A stretch of DNA of 64,000 nt, taken from NCBI GenBank assembly GCA_964619485.1, contig CAZUCI010000002.1, positions 1 to 64,000 of the forward strand, written 5' to 3'. This DNA is from UBA2882 sp964619485. GTDB lineage: Bacteria > Bacillota > Clostridia > Lachnospirales > Lachnospiraceae. The notes below the pieces were generated by a model. The model was not told where the DNA came from. It saw nothing but the letters and a program-made list of their open reading frames with translations, and ran no database searches. Position 1 is the first letter of the stretch, and each line of letters begins with the position of its first letter. The position numbers and the translations under genes are program-made. Positions 1 to 8,141 of this stretch are shown piece by piece.

Positions 1-2
1 GG

Positions 3-1526
3 AATCAGGAGGCAGTTTCCCTGTTTTTTGATGGTGAGGCCATTCCCTTCGGCACCAACATTCTGCTGGAAGCGGAGGGCATGGATGGACTTCTGGTAGG
101 CTGTGAGATCTGCGAGGATATCTGGGTGCCAAAGGCACCGGGTATTGCCCATGCAATGGCAGGTGCTACACTTTTAGTCAACCTTTCGGCCTCCAATGAG
201 ACGATCAGTAAGGATGTTTATCGGGAAATGCTGGTGAAATCAGCCAGTGCGAAGCTGATTGCGGGCTATGTGTATTGTAGCAGCGGGGAGGGAGAGTCTA
301 CCCAGGATCTGGTATTCGGCGGTCACAATATCATAGCAGAGAACGGCACGATTCTCTCCCAGGCGAAGCGGTTTGAAAATGAGATCACTTACGGAGATAT
401 TGATATAAACAGGCTGCGTATGGAGCGAAGAAGGATGAACACCTTTGGATATGATGAGAGCTTGAATTATCTGGTAATTCCCTTTGCCCTAAATACTGAA
501 GAGACGACTCTTGAACGGGCATTTTCCTGTACACCCTTTGTTCCCACAAAGCAGGAGGAGAGAGAGAAGCGTTGCGAGGAAATTCTTTCGATTCAGTCTC
601 TGGGACTGAAAAAGCGGTATGAGCATACCGGCTGCGAAAAGGCAGTGATCGGGGTGTCGGGTGGTCTTGATTCTACGCTGGCATTGCTGGTAACGGCAAG
701 ATGCTTTGACCTTCTTGGCCTTAAGAGAAACAATATTTTTGCAGTGACTATGCCCTGTTTTGGAACCACAGACAGAACCTATGACAATGCCTGCAAGCTG
801 GCAAAGGTGCTGGGAGCCACCCTGGAGGAGGTCAATATCAAAGAGGCGGTGACCATTCATTTCAGAGACATAAAGCAGGATATGGAAAAGCGTGATGTAA
901 CCTATGAAAATGGTCAGGCCAGAGAGCGGACCCAGATCTTAATGGATATTGCAAATCGTGAAAACGCTCTGGTGATCGGTACAGGAGATATGTCGGAGCT
1001 TGCCCTTGGGTGGGCAACCTACAATGGCGATCATATGTCCATGTATGGGGTCAATGTCGGAGTTCCCAAAACGCTGGTTCGACATCTGGTTCAGTTTTAT
1101 GCCGACAGCTGTAAGGACAAGGAGCTTGAAACTATTTTACTGGATGTTCTGGACACACCGGTAAGTCCTGAGCTTCTGCCACCGACAGAGGGAAAAATTT
1201 CTCAGAAAACAGAGGATCTTGTGGGTCCTTATGAGCTTCATGATTTCTTTTTATATTATATGCTTCGATGCGGTTTTACACCAATCAAGGTGTTTAGACT
1301 GGCATTGACTGCCTTTGCAGGAGAATATGACAGGGATACCATTTATAAATGGCTGACAATCTTCTACCGCAGATTTTTTGCACAGCAGTTCAAACGCTCC
1401 TGTCTGCCGGATGGTCCAAAGGTAGGAAGCGTTGCAGTTTCCCCAAGAGGGGATCTGCGTATGCCTTCAGATGCCTGCGCAGATATCTGGCTTGAGGAGT
1501 TGGAGGAGTTAAAAGAAGAATTCTGA
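3..1526 (+). CDS. nadE: Glutamine-dependent NAD+ synthetase, C-terminal part (5' end outside window)
   Basis: Makes NAD+ from nicotinate adenine dinucleotide and ATP, using ammonia released from glutamine, in the cytosol. The frame is open from base 3, so the start lies upstream; about 507 residues are visible, against roughly 640 for the full-length two-domain enzyme. The first part is the end of the nitrilase-type glutaminase domain, with the nucleophile Cys in the motif CEDIW (codon at 111-113). The second part is the synthetase domain, with the ATP-pyrophosphatase loop SGGLDS near base 660 and the motif GTGDMSELALGW further on. It ends 3 bases before a convergent gene on the other strand. 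The family is certain; only the N-terminus cannot be described. Confidence 0.96.
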   Translation, partial: NQEAVSLFFDGEAIPFGTNILLEAEGMDGLLVGCEICEDIWVPKAPGIAHAMAGATLLVNLSASNETISKDVYREMLVKSASAKLIAGYVYCSSGEGESTQDLVFGGHNIIAENGTILSQAKRFENEITYGDIDINRLRMERRRMNTFGYDESLNYLVIPFALNTEETTLERAFSCTPFVPTKQEEREKRCEEILSIQSLGLKKRYEHTGCEKAVIGVSGGLDSTLALLVTARCFDLLGLKRNNIFAVTMPCFGTTDRTYDNACKLAKVLGATLEEVNIKEAVTIHFRDIKQDMEKRDVTYENGQARERTQILMDIANRENALVIGTGDMSELALGWATYNGDHMSMYGVNVGVPKTLVRHLVQFYADSCKDKELETILLDVLDTPVSPELLPPTEGKISQKTEDLVGPYELHDFFLYYMLRCGFTPIKVFRLALTAFAGEYDRDTIYKWLTIFYRRFFAQQFKRSCLPDGPKVGSVAVSPRGDLRMPSDACADIWLEELEELKEEF

Positions 1527-1529
1527 CTG

Positions 1530-1991
1530 TTACATTCCGGCCTGTGAAACGGTAACTCTTTTGGCTTTAGCTAAAGAGGTTTCGATGGCCTGAAGCAGTA
1601 TTTCAGAAGTAAATCGGCTTTCCTCGTCGTATGTAATATTTTCCGTAGCAATTCCCTCATAAATCTGTCCGGCGATGGAATCGAAGGATGGCTCAATCAG
1701 AGGAAACATGGTGGAAACTGTTTCACTGATGTTGACTAAACGGACGGAATTAATGTGGTCTTCGTCTACGACAACTTCCACGTCGACAATATTCTGATTA
1801 AGATTGATGGAGGTTGTATACACGCCCGGAATATATTGTGCCTGAGCCATAGTTTCAGCAGCTTCTTTGGAATCTTTGTGACTGAACATATATACAAGGA
1901 GCACAATAAAAAGAATGGCCAGTGCAGCGAATATCGCTGTATAGATCAACTCTTTCATATGAAGAACAACAATTTTGGTCTTGGGATGCAT
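1530..1991 (-). CDS. Small membrane-anchored protein with an FMN-binding-like domain
   Basis: A 153-residue protein of unknown role. I start it at the ATG ending at 1991 because AAAGGAG lies 7-8 bases upstream; a longer reading frame to 2105 has no such site. Residues about 12-34 form one hydrophobic membrane segment (TAIFAALAILFIVLLVYMF), followed by an extracytoplasmic domain. The pattern IPGVYTTSINL, then VDVEVVVDEDHINSVRL, then SRFTSEILLQAIETSLAKA resembles the FMN-binding fold seen in RnfG/NqrC-type proteins, but the usual SGATxTS site reads ESRFTS, so covalent FMN attachment is doubtful. It is divergent from glnA and convergent with nadE. The domain call is inference. Confidence 0.75.
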   Translation of the reverse strand: MHPKTKIVVLHMKELIYTAIFAALAILFIVLLVYMFSHKDSKEAAETMAQAQYIPGVYTTSINLNQNIVDVEVVVDEDHINSVRLVNISETVSTMFPLIEPSFDSIAGQIYEGIATENITYDEESRFTSEILLQAIETSLAKAKRVTVSQAGM

Positions 1992-2055
1992 AGAAAACTC
2001 CTTTGGGTGTCTTTGGTATAACATATGAGAGAAAAATAGTTTTATGACAGCAATT

Positions 2056-2140
2056 TCCCACCATTGACAAAGGGTGGGATGTGCTGATATGATAAGCGGG
2101 AACAAAGGCGTTCTCCGTAGGTGGAGAGCGCCCTTTTTTT
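2056..2140 (+). promoter_or_regulatory. Candidate ANTAR-responsive antiterminator leader of glnA
   Basis: The leader holds three hairpins. Hairpin 1 pairs 2056-2062 with 2073-2079 (7 bp), with a 10-base loop that starts A..G at positions 1 and 4. Hairpin 2 pairs GGGAAC (2098-2103) with GTTCTC (2110-2115) around the hexaloop AAAGGC, which has the A1 and G4 reported for ANTAR-bound RNA hairpins. Hairpin 3 (2107-2132) is an intrinsic terminator. Hairpins 2 and 3 share bases 2107-2115 and exclude each other, so a protein holding hairpin 2 would let transcription reach glnA. An ANTAR protein is encoded just after glnA. Hairpin 1 has a larger loop than the published motif, so this is a candidate. 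Confidence 0.6.
2107..2140 (+). terminator. Intrinsic terminator in the glnA leader
   Basis: A 10-bp stem (2107-2116 with 2123-2132, one G-U pair) closes the 6-base loop GTAGGT and is followed directly by seven T residues (2134-2140). It lies about 70 bases upstream of the glnA start. The gene on its left is divergent, so on this strand the terminator can only act on glnA leader transcripts. Confidence 0.85.
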
Positions 2141-2209
2141 ATTAATAATGTGCCGTTCGCCGGGCGCACGGGCATTATGCAAGGGATTAGAGAGACAGGA
2201 GGATTTGGT

Positions 2210-3544
2210 ATGAGGAAAAAATATACCAGGGAAGACGTTATCCGTATGTGTGAAGATATGGATGTGGAGTTTATTCGTCTGCAATTTACGGATATTTTCG
2301 GAAATTTAAAGAATGTTGCTGTTACCATCAGCCATCTGGAAAAGGCTCTGGACAATAAGTTTATGTTTGATGGTTCCTCCATTGAAGGGTTTGTCAGGAT
2401 TGAGGAGTCTGATATGTATTTATATCCGGATTACGACACCTTTGTGGTATTTCCATGGAGACCCCAGCAGGGAAAGGTTGCAAGACTGATCTGTGATGTA
2501 TATAGACCAAATGGAATACCATTTGAAGGGGATCCGAGATATGTTCTCCGCCGTGCAGTAAAAGAGGCGGCAGATATGGGCTATACCTTCCATGTTGGTC
2601 CGGAATGTGAGTTCTTTTTATTCCATACAGACGAGAATGGAAATCCAACCACAACAACCCATGAGCAGGCAGGCTATTTCGATCTGGGACCGGTGGATCT
2701 TGGAGAAAATGCGAGACGTGATATGGTTCTGACTCTGGAGGATATGGGCTTTATCGTCGAGGCCTCCCATCATGAGGCAGCACCGGCTCAGCACGAAATT
2801 GATTTTAAATATGATGAAGCACTGGCAACTGCAGATAATATTATGACCTTTAAGCTGGCGATTAAAACCATTGCAAAACGCCATGGTCTTCACGCTACCT
2901 TTATGCCAAAGCCAAAGAGCGGTATCAATGGTTCCGGCATGCATTTGAATATGTCCTTATGTAAGGACGGAGTAAATATTTTTGCAGATGCTTCTGATCC
3001 TCTTGGACTCAGCAGGGAAGCTTATTATTTTATCGGTGGAGTTATGAAGCACATTAAGGCAATGACTGCAGTTTTAAACCCGGTTGTAAATTCTTATAAA
3101 AGGCTGGTTCCCGGTTTTGAAGCACCAGTTTATACAGCCTGGAGTGCCAGAAACAGAAGCCATTTAATCCGTGTGCCGGCAATCGATGGAGAGGATGTCA
3201 GAGTGGAGCTTAGAAGCCCTGACCCATCGGCAAATCCTTATCTTGCCATTGCACTGGTTCTGCGTGCAGGCTTAGATGGAATTAAGAATCAGACAGAGCC
3301 GCCAAAGAGTGTGGACATGAATATGTTTGATCTTACGGAAAAGGAGAGAGCGGCAGCAGGGGTGGACACTTTGCCTGATACCCTGATTGAGGCCATTGAA
3401 GAGATGAAGGCAGATCCTTTTATGAGAGAAGTGCTCGGGGATCATGCATATGAGAAATATATTGAGAATAAGGTTCAGGAATGGAGCGAATACAAAGCGC
3501 AGGTTTCTGATTGGGAAATAGGAAAATACCTGTACAGATACTAA
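2210..3544 (+). CDS. glnA: Type I glutamine synthetase
   Basis: Joins ammonia to glutamate with ATP, the main entry of ammonium into organic nitrogen. The 444-residue length and the absence of an adenylylation-site region fit the Bacillus/Clostridium GSI-alpha form. Visible motifs are the beta-grasp segment with FDGSSIEGF, the active-site glutamates in GPECEFFLF and HHEAAPAQHEID, the ATP-binding segment MPKPKSGINGSGMH, and the arginine-rich substrate loop RSPDPSANPYLA. The start at 2210 has AGGAGG 8 bases upstream (the in-frame ATG at 2150 does not). A leader terminator and an ANTAR protein gene on either side suggest control by antitermination. A gltB gene at the other end of the window would complete the GS-GOGAT cycle. 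Confidence 0.97.
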   Translation: MRKKYTREDVIRMCEDMDVEFIRLQFTDIFGNLKNVAVTISHLEKALDNKFMFDGSSIEGFVRIEESDMYLYPDYDTFVVFPWRPQQGKVARLICDVYRPNGIPFEGDPRYVLRRAVKEAADMGYTFHVGPECEFFLFHTDENGNPTTTTHEQAGYFDLGPVDLGENARRDMVLTLEDMGFIVEASHHEAAPAQHEIDFKYDEALATADNIMTFKLAIKTIAKRHGLHATFMPKPKSGINGSGMHLNMSLCKDGVNIFADASDPLGLSREAYYFIGGVMKHIKAMTAVLNPVVNSYKRLVPGFEAPVYTAWSARNRSHLIRVPAIDGEDVRVELRSPDPSANPYLAIALVLRAGLDGIKNQTEPPKSVDMNMFDLTEKERAAAGVDTLPDTLIEAIEEMKADPFMREVLGDHAYEKYIENKVQEWSEYKAQVSDWEIGKYLYRY

Positions 3545-3598
3545 ACCTGTCTGTCCGGATTTATAGTTGAAGAAATACTATAAACGGCACAGATAGGA
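3545..3598 (+). other. Long hairpin between glnA and the ANTAR gene
   Basis: The whole gap after the glnA stop folds on itself. Bases TTTATAGT near 3560 pair perfectly with ACTATAAA near 3581, and the outer part CCTGTCTG pairs with CAGATAGG with one wobble. The outer right arm runs into the AGGAGG ribosome-binding site of the next gene, so the fold could limit its translation or stabilise the glnA message. It has no T-run, so it is not a simple terminator. Confidence 0.5.
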
Positions 3599-3607
3599 GG
3601 TGAATGT

Positions 3608-4150
3608 GTGACCAGTATAATTGTAGTTCTTCCTAAGATTGATGATGCAAAGAATATGAAGAACCTACTGGTGCGAAACGGTTATGATGTATTTGCGGTT
3701 TGTACATCCGGGGCACAGGCCCTGGCACAGATGGACAATTTGAATGATGGAATTATTATCAGCGGATACAAATTGACAGATATGCTCTATTCTGAGTTAC
3801 ACGACAACCTCCCCATTGGATTTGAAATGCTGCTTATGGCGTCGCAGCGCTTTTTGATGGAGTGCAGGGACAATGATATTGTGTGCCTGACTATGCCATT
3901 TAAGATGAATGATATGGTGAATACCATCGAGATGATGTACAACACCATTGCTTATAAAAGGCGCAAACGAAAAGAAAAACCGAAACAGAGAAACGCGGAG
4001 GAAGTCGCAGTCATTAAAGAGGCGAAGCTCCTTCTGATGAATCGAAATAATATGACAGAGGAAGAAGCACACCGATACATTCAGAAGAGAAGTATGGATA
4101 ACAGCACCAGCATGGTTGAAACAGCTCAGATGGTTTTGGCCATTATGTGA
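3608..4150 (+). CDS. ANTAR-domain RNA-binding regulator with a degenerate receiver
   Basis: A 180-residue two-domain protein. Residues about 1-115 have the length and pattern of a response-regulator receiver, but the strand that should end in the phosphorylated Asp reads DGIIISGYKL, with Ser at that place, and the usual acidic pair after strand 1 is displaced. Residues about 130-180 form the ANTAR domain (EAKLLLMNRNNMTEEEAHRYIQKRSMD), which binds paired RNA hairpins to prevent termination. The start is GTG with AGGAGG upstream. It sits 63 bases after glnA, whose leader has a matching hairpin. I infer that it controls glnA, and since phosphorylation looks impossible the signal may be a ligand or a protein partner. 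Confidence 0.85.
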   Translation: MTSIIVVLPKIDDAKNMKNLLVRNGYDVFAVCTSGAQALAQMDNLNDGIIISGYKLTDMLYSELHDNLPIGFEMLLMASQRFLMECRDNDIVCLTMPFKMNDMVNTIEMMYNTIAYKRRKRKEKPKQRNAEEVAVIKEAKLLLMNRNNMTEEEAHRYIQKRSMDNSTSMVETAQMVLAIM

Positions 4151-4227
4151 AAATTTGTTTTTAGTAAAAAATGGGCATCTGGGCTCCGTCTGACTTGCAG
4201 ACACCTTATGCCAAAAGAGGAAATAAA

Positions 4228-5067
4228 ATGAAATTTACAAAAATGCACGGATGTGGCAATGATTATGTTTACATCAATGGGTTTGAAGAAAAAATTAATG
4301 ACAAGCCTGCCTTTGTACAGGCAGTCAGTGACAGACATTTTGGCGTAGGTGGGGACGGAGCGATTTTCATTAATCCTTCGGACGAAGCTGATTTTGAAAT
4401 GGAAATGTATAATGCTGACGGTACAAGAGCGGAGATGTGCGGAAACGGCATCCGCTGTGTGGCAAAATACGTTTATGATCATGGAATGACAGCTCAGACC
4501 CAGATCAGTATTATCAGCTATGGCAAAATCAAGTATTTGGATTTGACTGTTGAGAATGGAAAAGTATCAAAAGTAAAAGTGAATATGGGCGCTCCAATTT
4601 TGAAATCTTCAGAGGTCCCGGTTAAGAGTGAAAAAGAACAGGTAATAGATGAGCCGGTTATGGTTCAGGGAAAAGAGTACCATATGACCTGTGTGTCAAT
4701 GGGAAATCCCCATGCGATTGTATTTATGAAGGATGTGGCTGACCTGGATATTGCATCGGTTGGACCTTTCTTTGAAAATCATGAGGTATTTCCAAAGAGA
4801 ACCAATACAGAATTTGTAGAAGTTGTAGACCGCACTCATGTAAACATGCGCGTCTGGGAGCGGGGCACAGGTGAGACCCTGGCCTGTGGAACGGGATGCT
4901 GTGCAACGGTGGTTGCCTGCGTGTTAAACGGTTTAACAGAAGATAAGGTTACTGTAAAAGTACTCGGCGGTGAAATTGAAATCTATTGGGACCGCGAAGC
5001 AAATCTGGTTTATATGACTGGACCGGCGACAACCGTTTTTGAGGGCGAGTACCCCTGGAAAAATTAA
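4228..5067 (+). CDS. dapF: Diaminopimelate epimerase
   Basis: Converts LL- to meso-diaminopimelate for lysine and peptidoglycan. The 279-residue protein has the two pseudo-symmetric halves of the family, each with its active-site cysteine: AEMCGNGIRC in the first half and ACGTGCCATVVAC in the second. The opening MKFTKMHGCGNDYVY is typical and fixes the start at 4228, preceded by AGAGGAA; the longer frame from 4171 has no support. It is followed 93 bases later by dapL, the enzyme that makes its substrate, so the two probably form one unit of lysine and cell-wall biosynthesis. Confidence 0.97.
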   Translation: MKFTKMHGCGNDYVYINGFEEKINDKPAFVQAVSDRHFGVGGDGAIFINPSDEADFEMEMYNADGTRAEMCGNGIRCVAKYVYDHGMTAQTQISIISYGKIKYLDLTVENGKVSKVKVNMGAPILKSSEVPVKSEKEQVIDEPVMVQGKEYHMTCVSMGNPHAIVFMKDVADLDIASVGPFFENHEVFPKRTNTEFVEVVDRTHVNMRVWERGTGETLACGTGCCATVVACVLNGLTEDKVTVKVLGGEIEIYWDREANLVYMTGPATTVFEGEYPWKN

Positions 5068-5160
5068 GAGGATAGTGACGTTTGGAGGAGCGGGAATCGT
5101 ATTGCATCAGATAACCGTTTACGTCATGGTCGATAAATACAGTATGGAAGGAGAACAGTC

Positions 5161-6375
5161 ATGTTCAAAATTAACGAAAATTATTTAAAATTACCAGGCA
5201 GCTATTTATTTTCTACCATCGGTAAAAAGGTAACTGCTTTTTCAGAGGCAAATCCTGATAAAAAAATTATCCGGCTGGGAATTGGAGACGTTACTCAGCC
5301 ACTTGCACCGGCAATTATTGATGCACTTCATACATCTGTTGATGAGATGGGAAAAGCAGAAACCTTTCATGGCTATGCGCCTGATCTGGGTTATGAATTC
5401 CTGAGAAAAGCAGTTGCAGAAAATGATTACAAGGCAAGAGGCTGCGAAATTGCTCCGGATGAAATTTTTATTTCAGACGGCGCAAAATGTGATTCCGGAA
5501 ATATTCAGGAAATCTTTGCAGCAGACAGTAAGATTGCAGTATGTGATCCTGTTTATCCTGTTTATGTTGATACGAATGTAATGGCGGGAAGAACTGGTAC
5601 ATATAACCCGACTACTGAAACCTGGAGCAATGTGATTTACATGCCATGTACAGCAGAGACAGGATTCGCTCCATCACTTCCAAAGGAGGTTCCGGATATT
5701 ATTTATCTCTGCTTCCCAAATAACCCAACCGGATCTACGATCACCAAAGATCAGCTTCAGGAATGGGTTGATTACGCAAATAAAAACGGCTGCGTCATTA
5801 TTTATGATGCCGCTTATGAAGCATATATTTCCGAGGAAGATGTTCCACATAGCATCTACGAATGTATCGGTGCAAGAACCTGTGCAATCGAGTTGCACTC
5901 TTTCTCCAAAAACGCAGGATTTACAGGTGTTCGTCTTGGCTATACAGTTATTCCAAAGGATTTAAAGTGTGGAGATGTGATGCTTCATTCTCTTTGGGCA
6001 AGACGCCATGGAACCAAGTATAATGGAGCCCCATATATTGTCCAGCGCGCTGGTGAGGCCGTTTACTCTGAGGCAGGAAAAGCACAGCTAAAGGAGCAGG
6101 TTGCTTACTATATGAACAATGCAAAATGCATTTTAGAGGGCTTAAAAGGCGCAGGCTACACCGTTTCCGGTGGTGTGAATGCCCCTTATATCTGGCTGAA
6201 AGCACCAAACGGCATGACCAGCTGGGAATTCTTTGATTACCTGCTTGAGAATGCCAACGTAGTTGGAACTCCTGGTTCAGGCTTTGGACCAAGCGGAGAA
6301 ACCTATTTCCGCCTGACTGCTTTCGGTTCCTATGAGAATACATTGGAGGCTATTGAGAGGATTAAGGCACTGTAG
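5161..6375 (+). CDS. dapL: LL-diaminopimelate aminotransferase
   Basis: A PLP enzyme that makes LL-diaminopimelate directly from tetrahydrodipicolinate and glutamate, bypassing the succinyl or acetyl branch. Its 404 residues match the DapL family. The opening FKINENYLKLPGSYLF, the motif CFPNNPTG, and the PLP-lysine region HSFSKNAGFTGVRLGY are clear. AAGGAGAAC lies upstream of the ATG. It follows dapF in the same direction. The gene is followed after about 40 bases by a 141-base inverted repeat that may end or protect the transcript. Confidence 0.97.
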   Translation: MFKINENYLKLPGSYLFSTIGKKVTAFSEANPDKKIIRLGIGDVTQPLAPAIIDALHTSVDEMGKAETFHGYAPDLGYEFLRKAVAENDYKARGCEIAPDEIFISDGAKCDSGNIQEIFAADSKIAVCDPVYPVYVDTNVMAGRTGTYNPTTETWSNVIYMPCTAETGFAPSLPKEVPDIIYLCFPNNPTGSTITKDQLQEWVDYANKNGCVIIYDAAYEAYISEEDVPHSIYECIGARTCAIELHSFSKNAGFTGVRLGYTVIPKDLKCGDVMLHSLWARRHGTKYNGAPYIVQRAGEAVYSEAGKAQLKEQVAYYMNNAKCILEGLKGAGYTVSGGVNAPYIWLKAPNGMTSWEFFDYLLENANVVGTPGSGFGPSGETYFRLTAFGSYENTLEAIERIKAL

Positions 6376-6413
6376 GAATCGAGTAGGATTTTAGAATTTA
6401 GGGAAATAAGTAG

Positions 6414-6554
6414 GGCTGTGAAGCTTACATTGTTTTCATGAGGGCACGCTCTCGCTGCATGTCACTCACAGCGGTACGTAATGCGCGACAAAACCGCGCA
6501 TAAGTACCGGTGGTGACATAAGCACCCTCATGAAAAAATGTAAGCTTCACAGCC
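6414..6554. repeat. 141-base snap-back inverted repeat after dapL
   Basis: Outer arms of about 35 bases (6414-6450 and 6518-6554) share GGCTGTGAAGCTTACATT and then TTTTCATGAGGG, with a few single-base differences. The inner parts also pair: ATGTCAC with GTGACAT, GGTAC with GTACC, and ATGCGCG with CGCGCAT, leaving a 7-base loop (6488-6494). The result is one nearly continuous hairpin with small bulges. It has no open reading frame and no T-run. It could be a MITE-like element, an RNA gene, or a large transcript end. Confidence 0.8.
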
Positions 6555-6663
6555 TGTTTATGTTTTGGCTTAAAGTTTCCTTCTTTTATTCGTTCACCAG
6601 TATTAGATTTCCTGTATTAGCTCATCAGTACCTTAAGCCTCAAATGGATGTTTAAGGATGCTC

Positions 6664-6740
6664 GCAAAAATCCATTATAGTGCATTATAAAGTCTACAAA
6701 AATCCGTTATTGTACATTATAAAGCCTGCAAAACTCCGTT
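6664..6740. repeat. 32-base direct repeat, about 2.4 copies
   Basis: Units begin at 6664, 6696 and 6728. The first two share the frame CAAAAATCC(A/G)TTAT followed by CATTATAAAG; the third is partial and leads into the next hairpin. This lies in the 1.2-kb gap between dapL and the sigma factor, which holds no convincing gene. Confidence 0.65.
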
Positions 6741-6873
6741 TTGGGCGTCAGGATTGTGAATGCACGATGTACGTCCAAAATGGATGACATAAGTTATTTA
6801 CATAATTGAAAATAGATGATTTGTTCATCGTTATTGGACGCCAGCAGACATTTCATGCTCCTGGCGTCCAATA
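6739..6873. repeat. Two hairpins with GGACGC-type arms plus a TTATGTAAA box
   Basis: Hairpin A pairs TTTTGGGCGT (starting near 6739) with ACGTCCAAAA (ending 6780), with one G-U pair. Hairpin B pairs TATTGGACGCCAG (6832-6844) perfectly with CTGGCGTCCAATA (6861-6873) and is followed by a T-rich stretch. Between them, ATTTACATAA at 6796 is the reverse of the TTATGTAAA box that also occurs near 22.3 and 39.5 kb. Confidence 0.75.
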
Positions 6874-6909
6874 TTTCTCTTATTTTTTTCTGTAGGAATA
6901 GAAATGAAG

Positions 6910-7027
6910 CGCTCCACGTCCAAACGGTTTACATAACACTAATTTGGATTTGCTAATTGTCAAAGGATGGTTAAATAATGGGAATTGACCAGGAGGAGAA
7001 ATGATAATAGCGGTTGGACGGGGAGCC
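6910..7027. repeat. Wider inverted repeat with CGTCCAA/TTGGACG arms enclosing a TTATGTAAAC box
   Basis: Arms of 17 bases (6910-6926 and 7011-7027) pair with two mismatches: GCTCCACGTCCAAACGG against the reverse of CGGTTGGACGGGGAGC. GTTTACATAA, the reverse of the shared box, lies inside the left part at 6927-6936. Confidence 0.6.
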
Positions 7028-7033
7028 CTTTCA

Positions 7034-7152
7034 ATTTTTATATAGCTATTTTTCATGTAGTAAGCTTTCACTTGGTTAGTTTTCATGGAGTTATTTTTTA
7101 TATAGTTATTTTCATGTAGTGAGCTTTCAATTAGTTAGAGTTTTCATGGAGT
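7034..7152. repeat. 60-base tandem duplication
   Basis: Two diverged copies of about 60 bases, each with TATAG(C/T)TATT, then CATGTAGT(A/G)AGCTTTCA, then TTTTCATGGAG, at about 7041-7090 and 7101-7151. AT-rich and without a supported reading frame. Confidence 0.65.
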
Positions 7153-7153
7153 T

Positions 7154-7401
7154 TTTCGATATAGACATCAAGAATTCCTATATCGAAAGAAAATCAGGCA
7201 AAATGGTTTACATAATCAAATTATGTAAACTGATTTTCGATATACGAAATCATTTTTTCTATATCGAAGAAAATCACGAAAAAAGTTTCGATATAGAGAT
7301 TATTATTTTGCATATCGAAAGAATTGCATTATGTAAACCAAAAGCGCGAATCTGAAGCAAGAAATCTTTCGATATAGGAAAAGACTTTTGCTATATCGAA
7401 A
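7154..7401. repeat. Four tandem hairpins with TTTCGATATAG arms and interleaved TTATGTAAAC boxes
   Basis: The same arm pair, TTTCGATATAG and CTATATCGAAA, forms four successive hairpins: 7154-7188, 7232-7274, 7286-7320 and 7367-7401. Loops differ in sequence; two copies have a one-base bulge. Between hairpins 1 and 2 lies a palindrome GTTTACATAA (7206-7215) and TTATGTAAAC (7221-7230); between hairpins 3 and 4 lies TTATGTAAACC (7329-7339). A reading frame of 78 codons crosses this block but only reflects the repeats. Confidence 0.85.
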
Positions 7402-7601
7402 ACCTTGCAGTACTCCACTGGTAATATTTCTGATTTGAAATATTTCTGACTTAAAAAGCTTCTATTAAACACCATAACTATATGTTAAGATATTTTTACC
7501 AGGAAAAATTTTGCTGTATGAAAGTTAGAAGTTAAAGAATTTCAAAAAGTCCCATAAAAACAGGGAATTGAAAACGTATAAAAGATAGAAGGGGAATGCT
7601 T

Positions 7602-8141
7602 ATGGAGGAAAAGGACTTTGACCGGTGCGTAGAACGCATCAGATCAGGGGATAAGGAAGCACTGCACGACATCTATAAGGCATACTCAGGCTTTATTTAT
7701 CATCTGATTTTGCAGGTGGTGGGGACCAGGGAAAATGCCGAGGATGTGACCAGTGAATTTTTTATTCGATTATGGAAAATTGCAGAAAGGTATAAACCGG
7801 GAAATGGCCATCGCACCTGGCTGGCAACTATTGCGAGAAATATGGCAATCGATTATGTGAGAGCACATAAAAGAGAGCTGCCATTTGATCAGTCGGAGGT
7901 ACTGTTTGAAGACCAGGCAGATGACTCGATATCTGTGGAAGATCAGGTAGTGGCAGATATGAGTGTGAAGCAGGCACTGGAAACGTTGAAGCCTGCAGAA
8001 AGAGAAATTATCCATTTAAAAATATATGGGGATATGACATTTGCCCAAATTGCAAAGATGCTTGAGGTTCCAATAGGAACGGTAACCTGGAGGTATGACC
8101 AGGCAGTAAAAAGGCTAAGGAGGTGCGGCTATGAAGCGTGA
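7602..8141 (+). CDS. ECF-type RNA polymerase sigma factor
   Basis: A 179-residue group-4 sigma factor with only sigma regions 2 and 4. Region 2 spans about residues 10-80, with AENVTSEFFIRLWK-like sequence (ENAEDVTSEFFIRLW). Region 4 spans about 115-170, with the helix-turn-helix MTFAQIAKMLEVPIGTVTWRYDQA. I prefer the ATG at 7602: AGAAGGGG lies 7 bases before it but only 1 base before the alternative ATG at 7596. The stop overlaps the start of the next gene by 11 bases, the usual coupling of a sigma factor with its anti-sigma factor. Likely targets are its own operon and the lipoproteins downstream; this is inferred from context. Confidence 0.93.
   Translation: MEEKDFDRCVERIRSGDKEALHDIYKAYSGFIYHLILQVVGTRENAEDVTSEFFIRLWKIAERYKPGNGHRTWLATIARNMAIDYVRAHKRELPFDQSEVLFEDQADDSISVEDQVVADMSVKQALETLKPAEREIIHLKIYGDMTFAQIAKMLEVPIGTVTWRYDQAVKRLRRCGYEA

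Noticed and set aside
7119..7355. Reading frame of 78 codons in the hairpin block
   Set aside because: It is made of the TTTCGATATAG repeats (IEENHEKSFDIE and similar) and has no ribosome-binding site.
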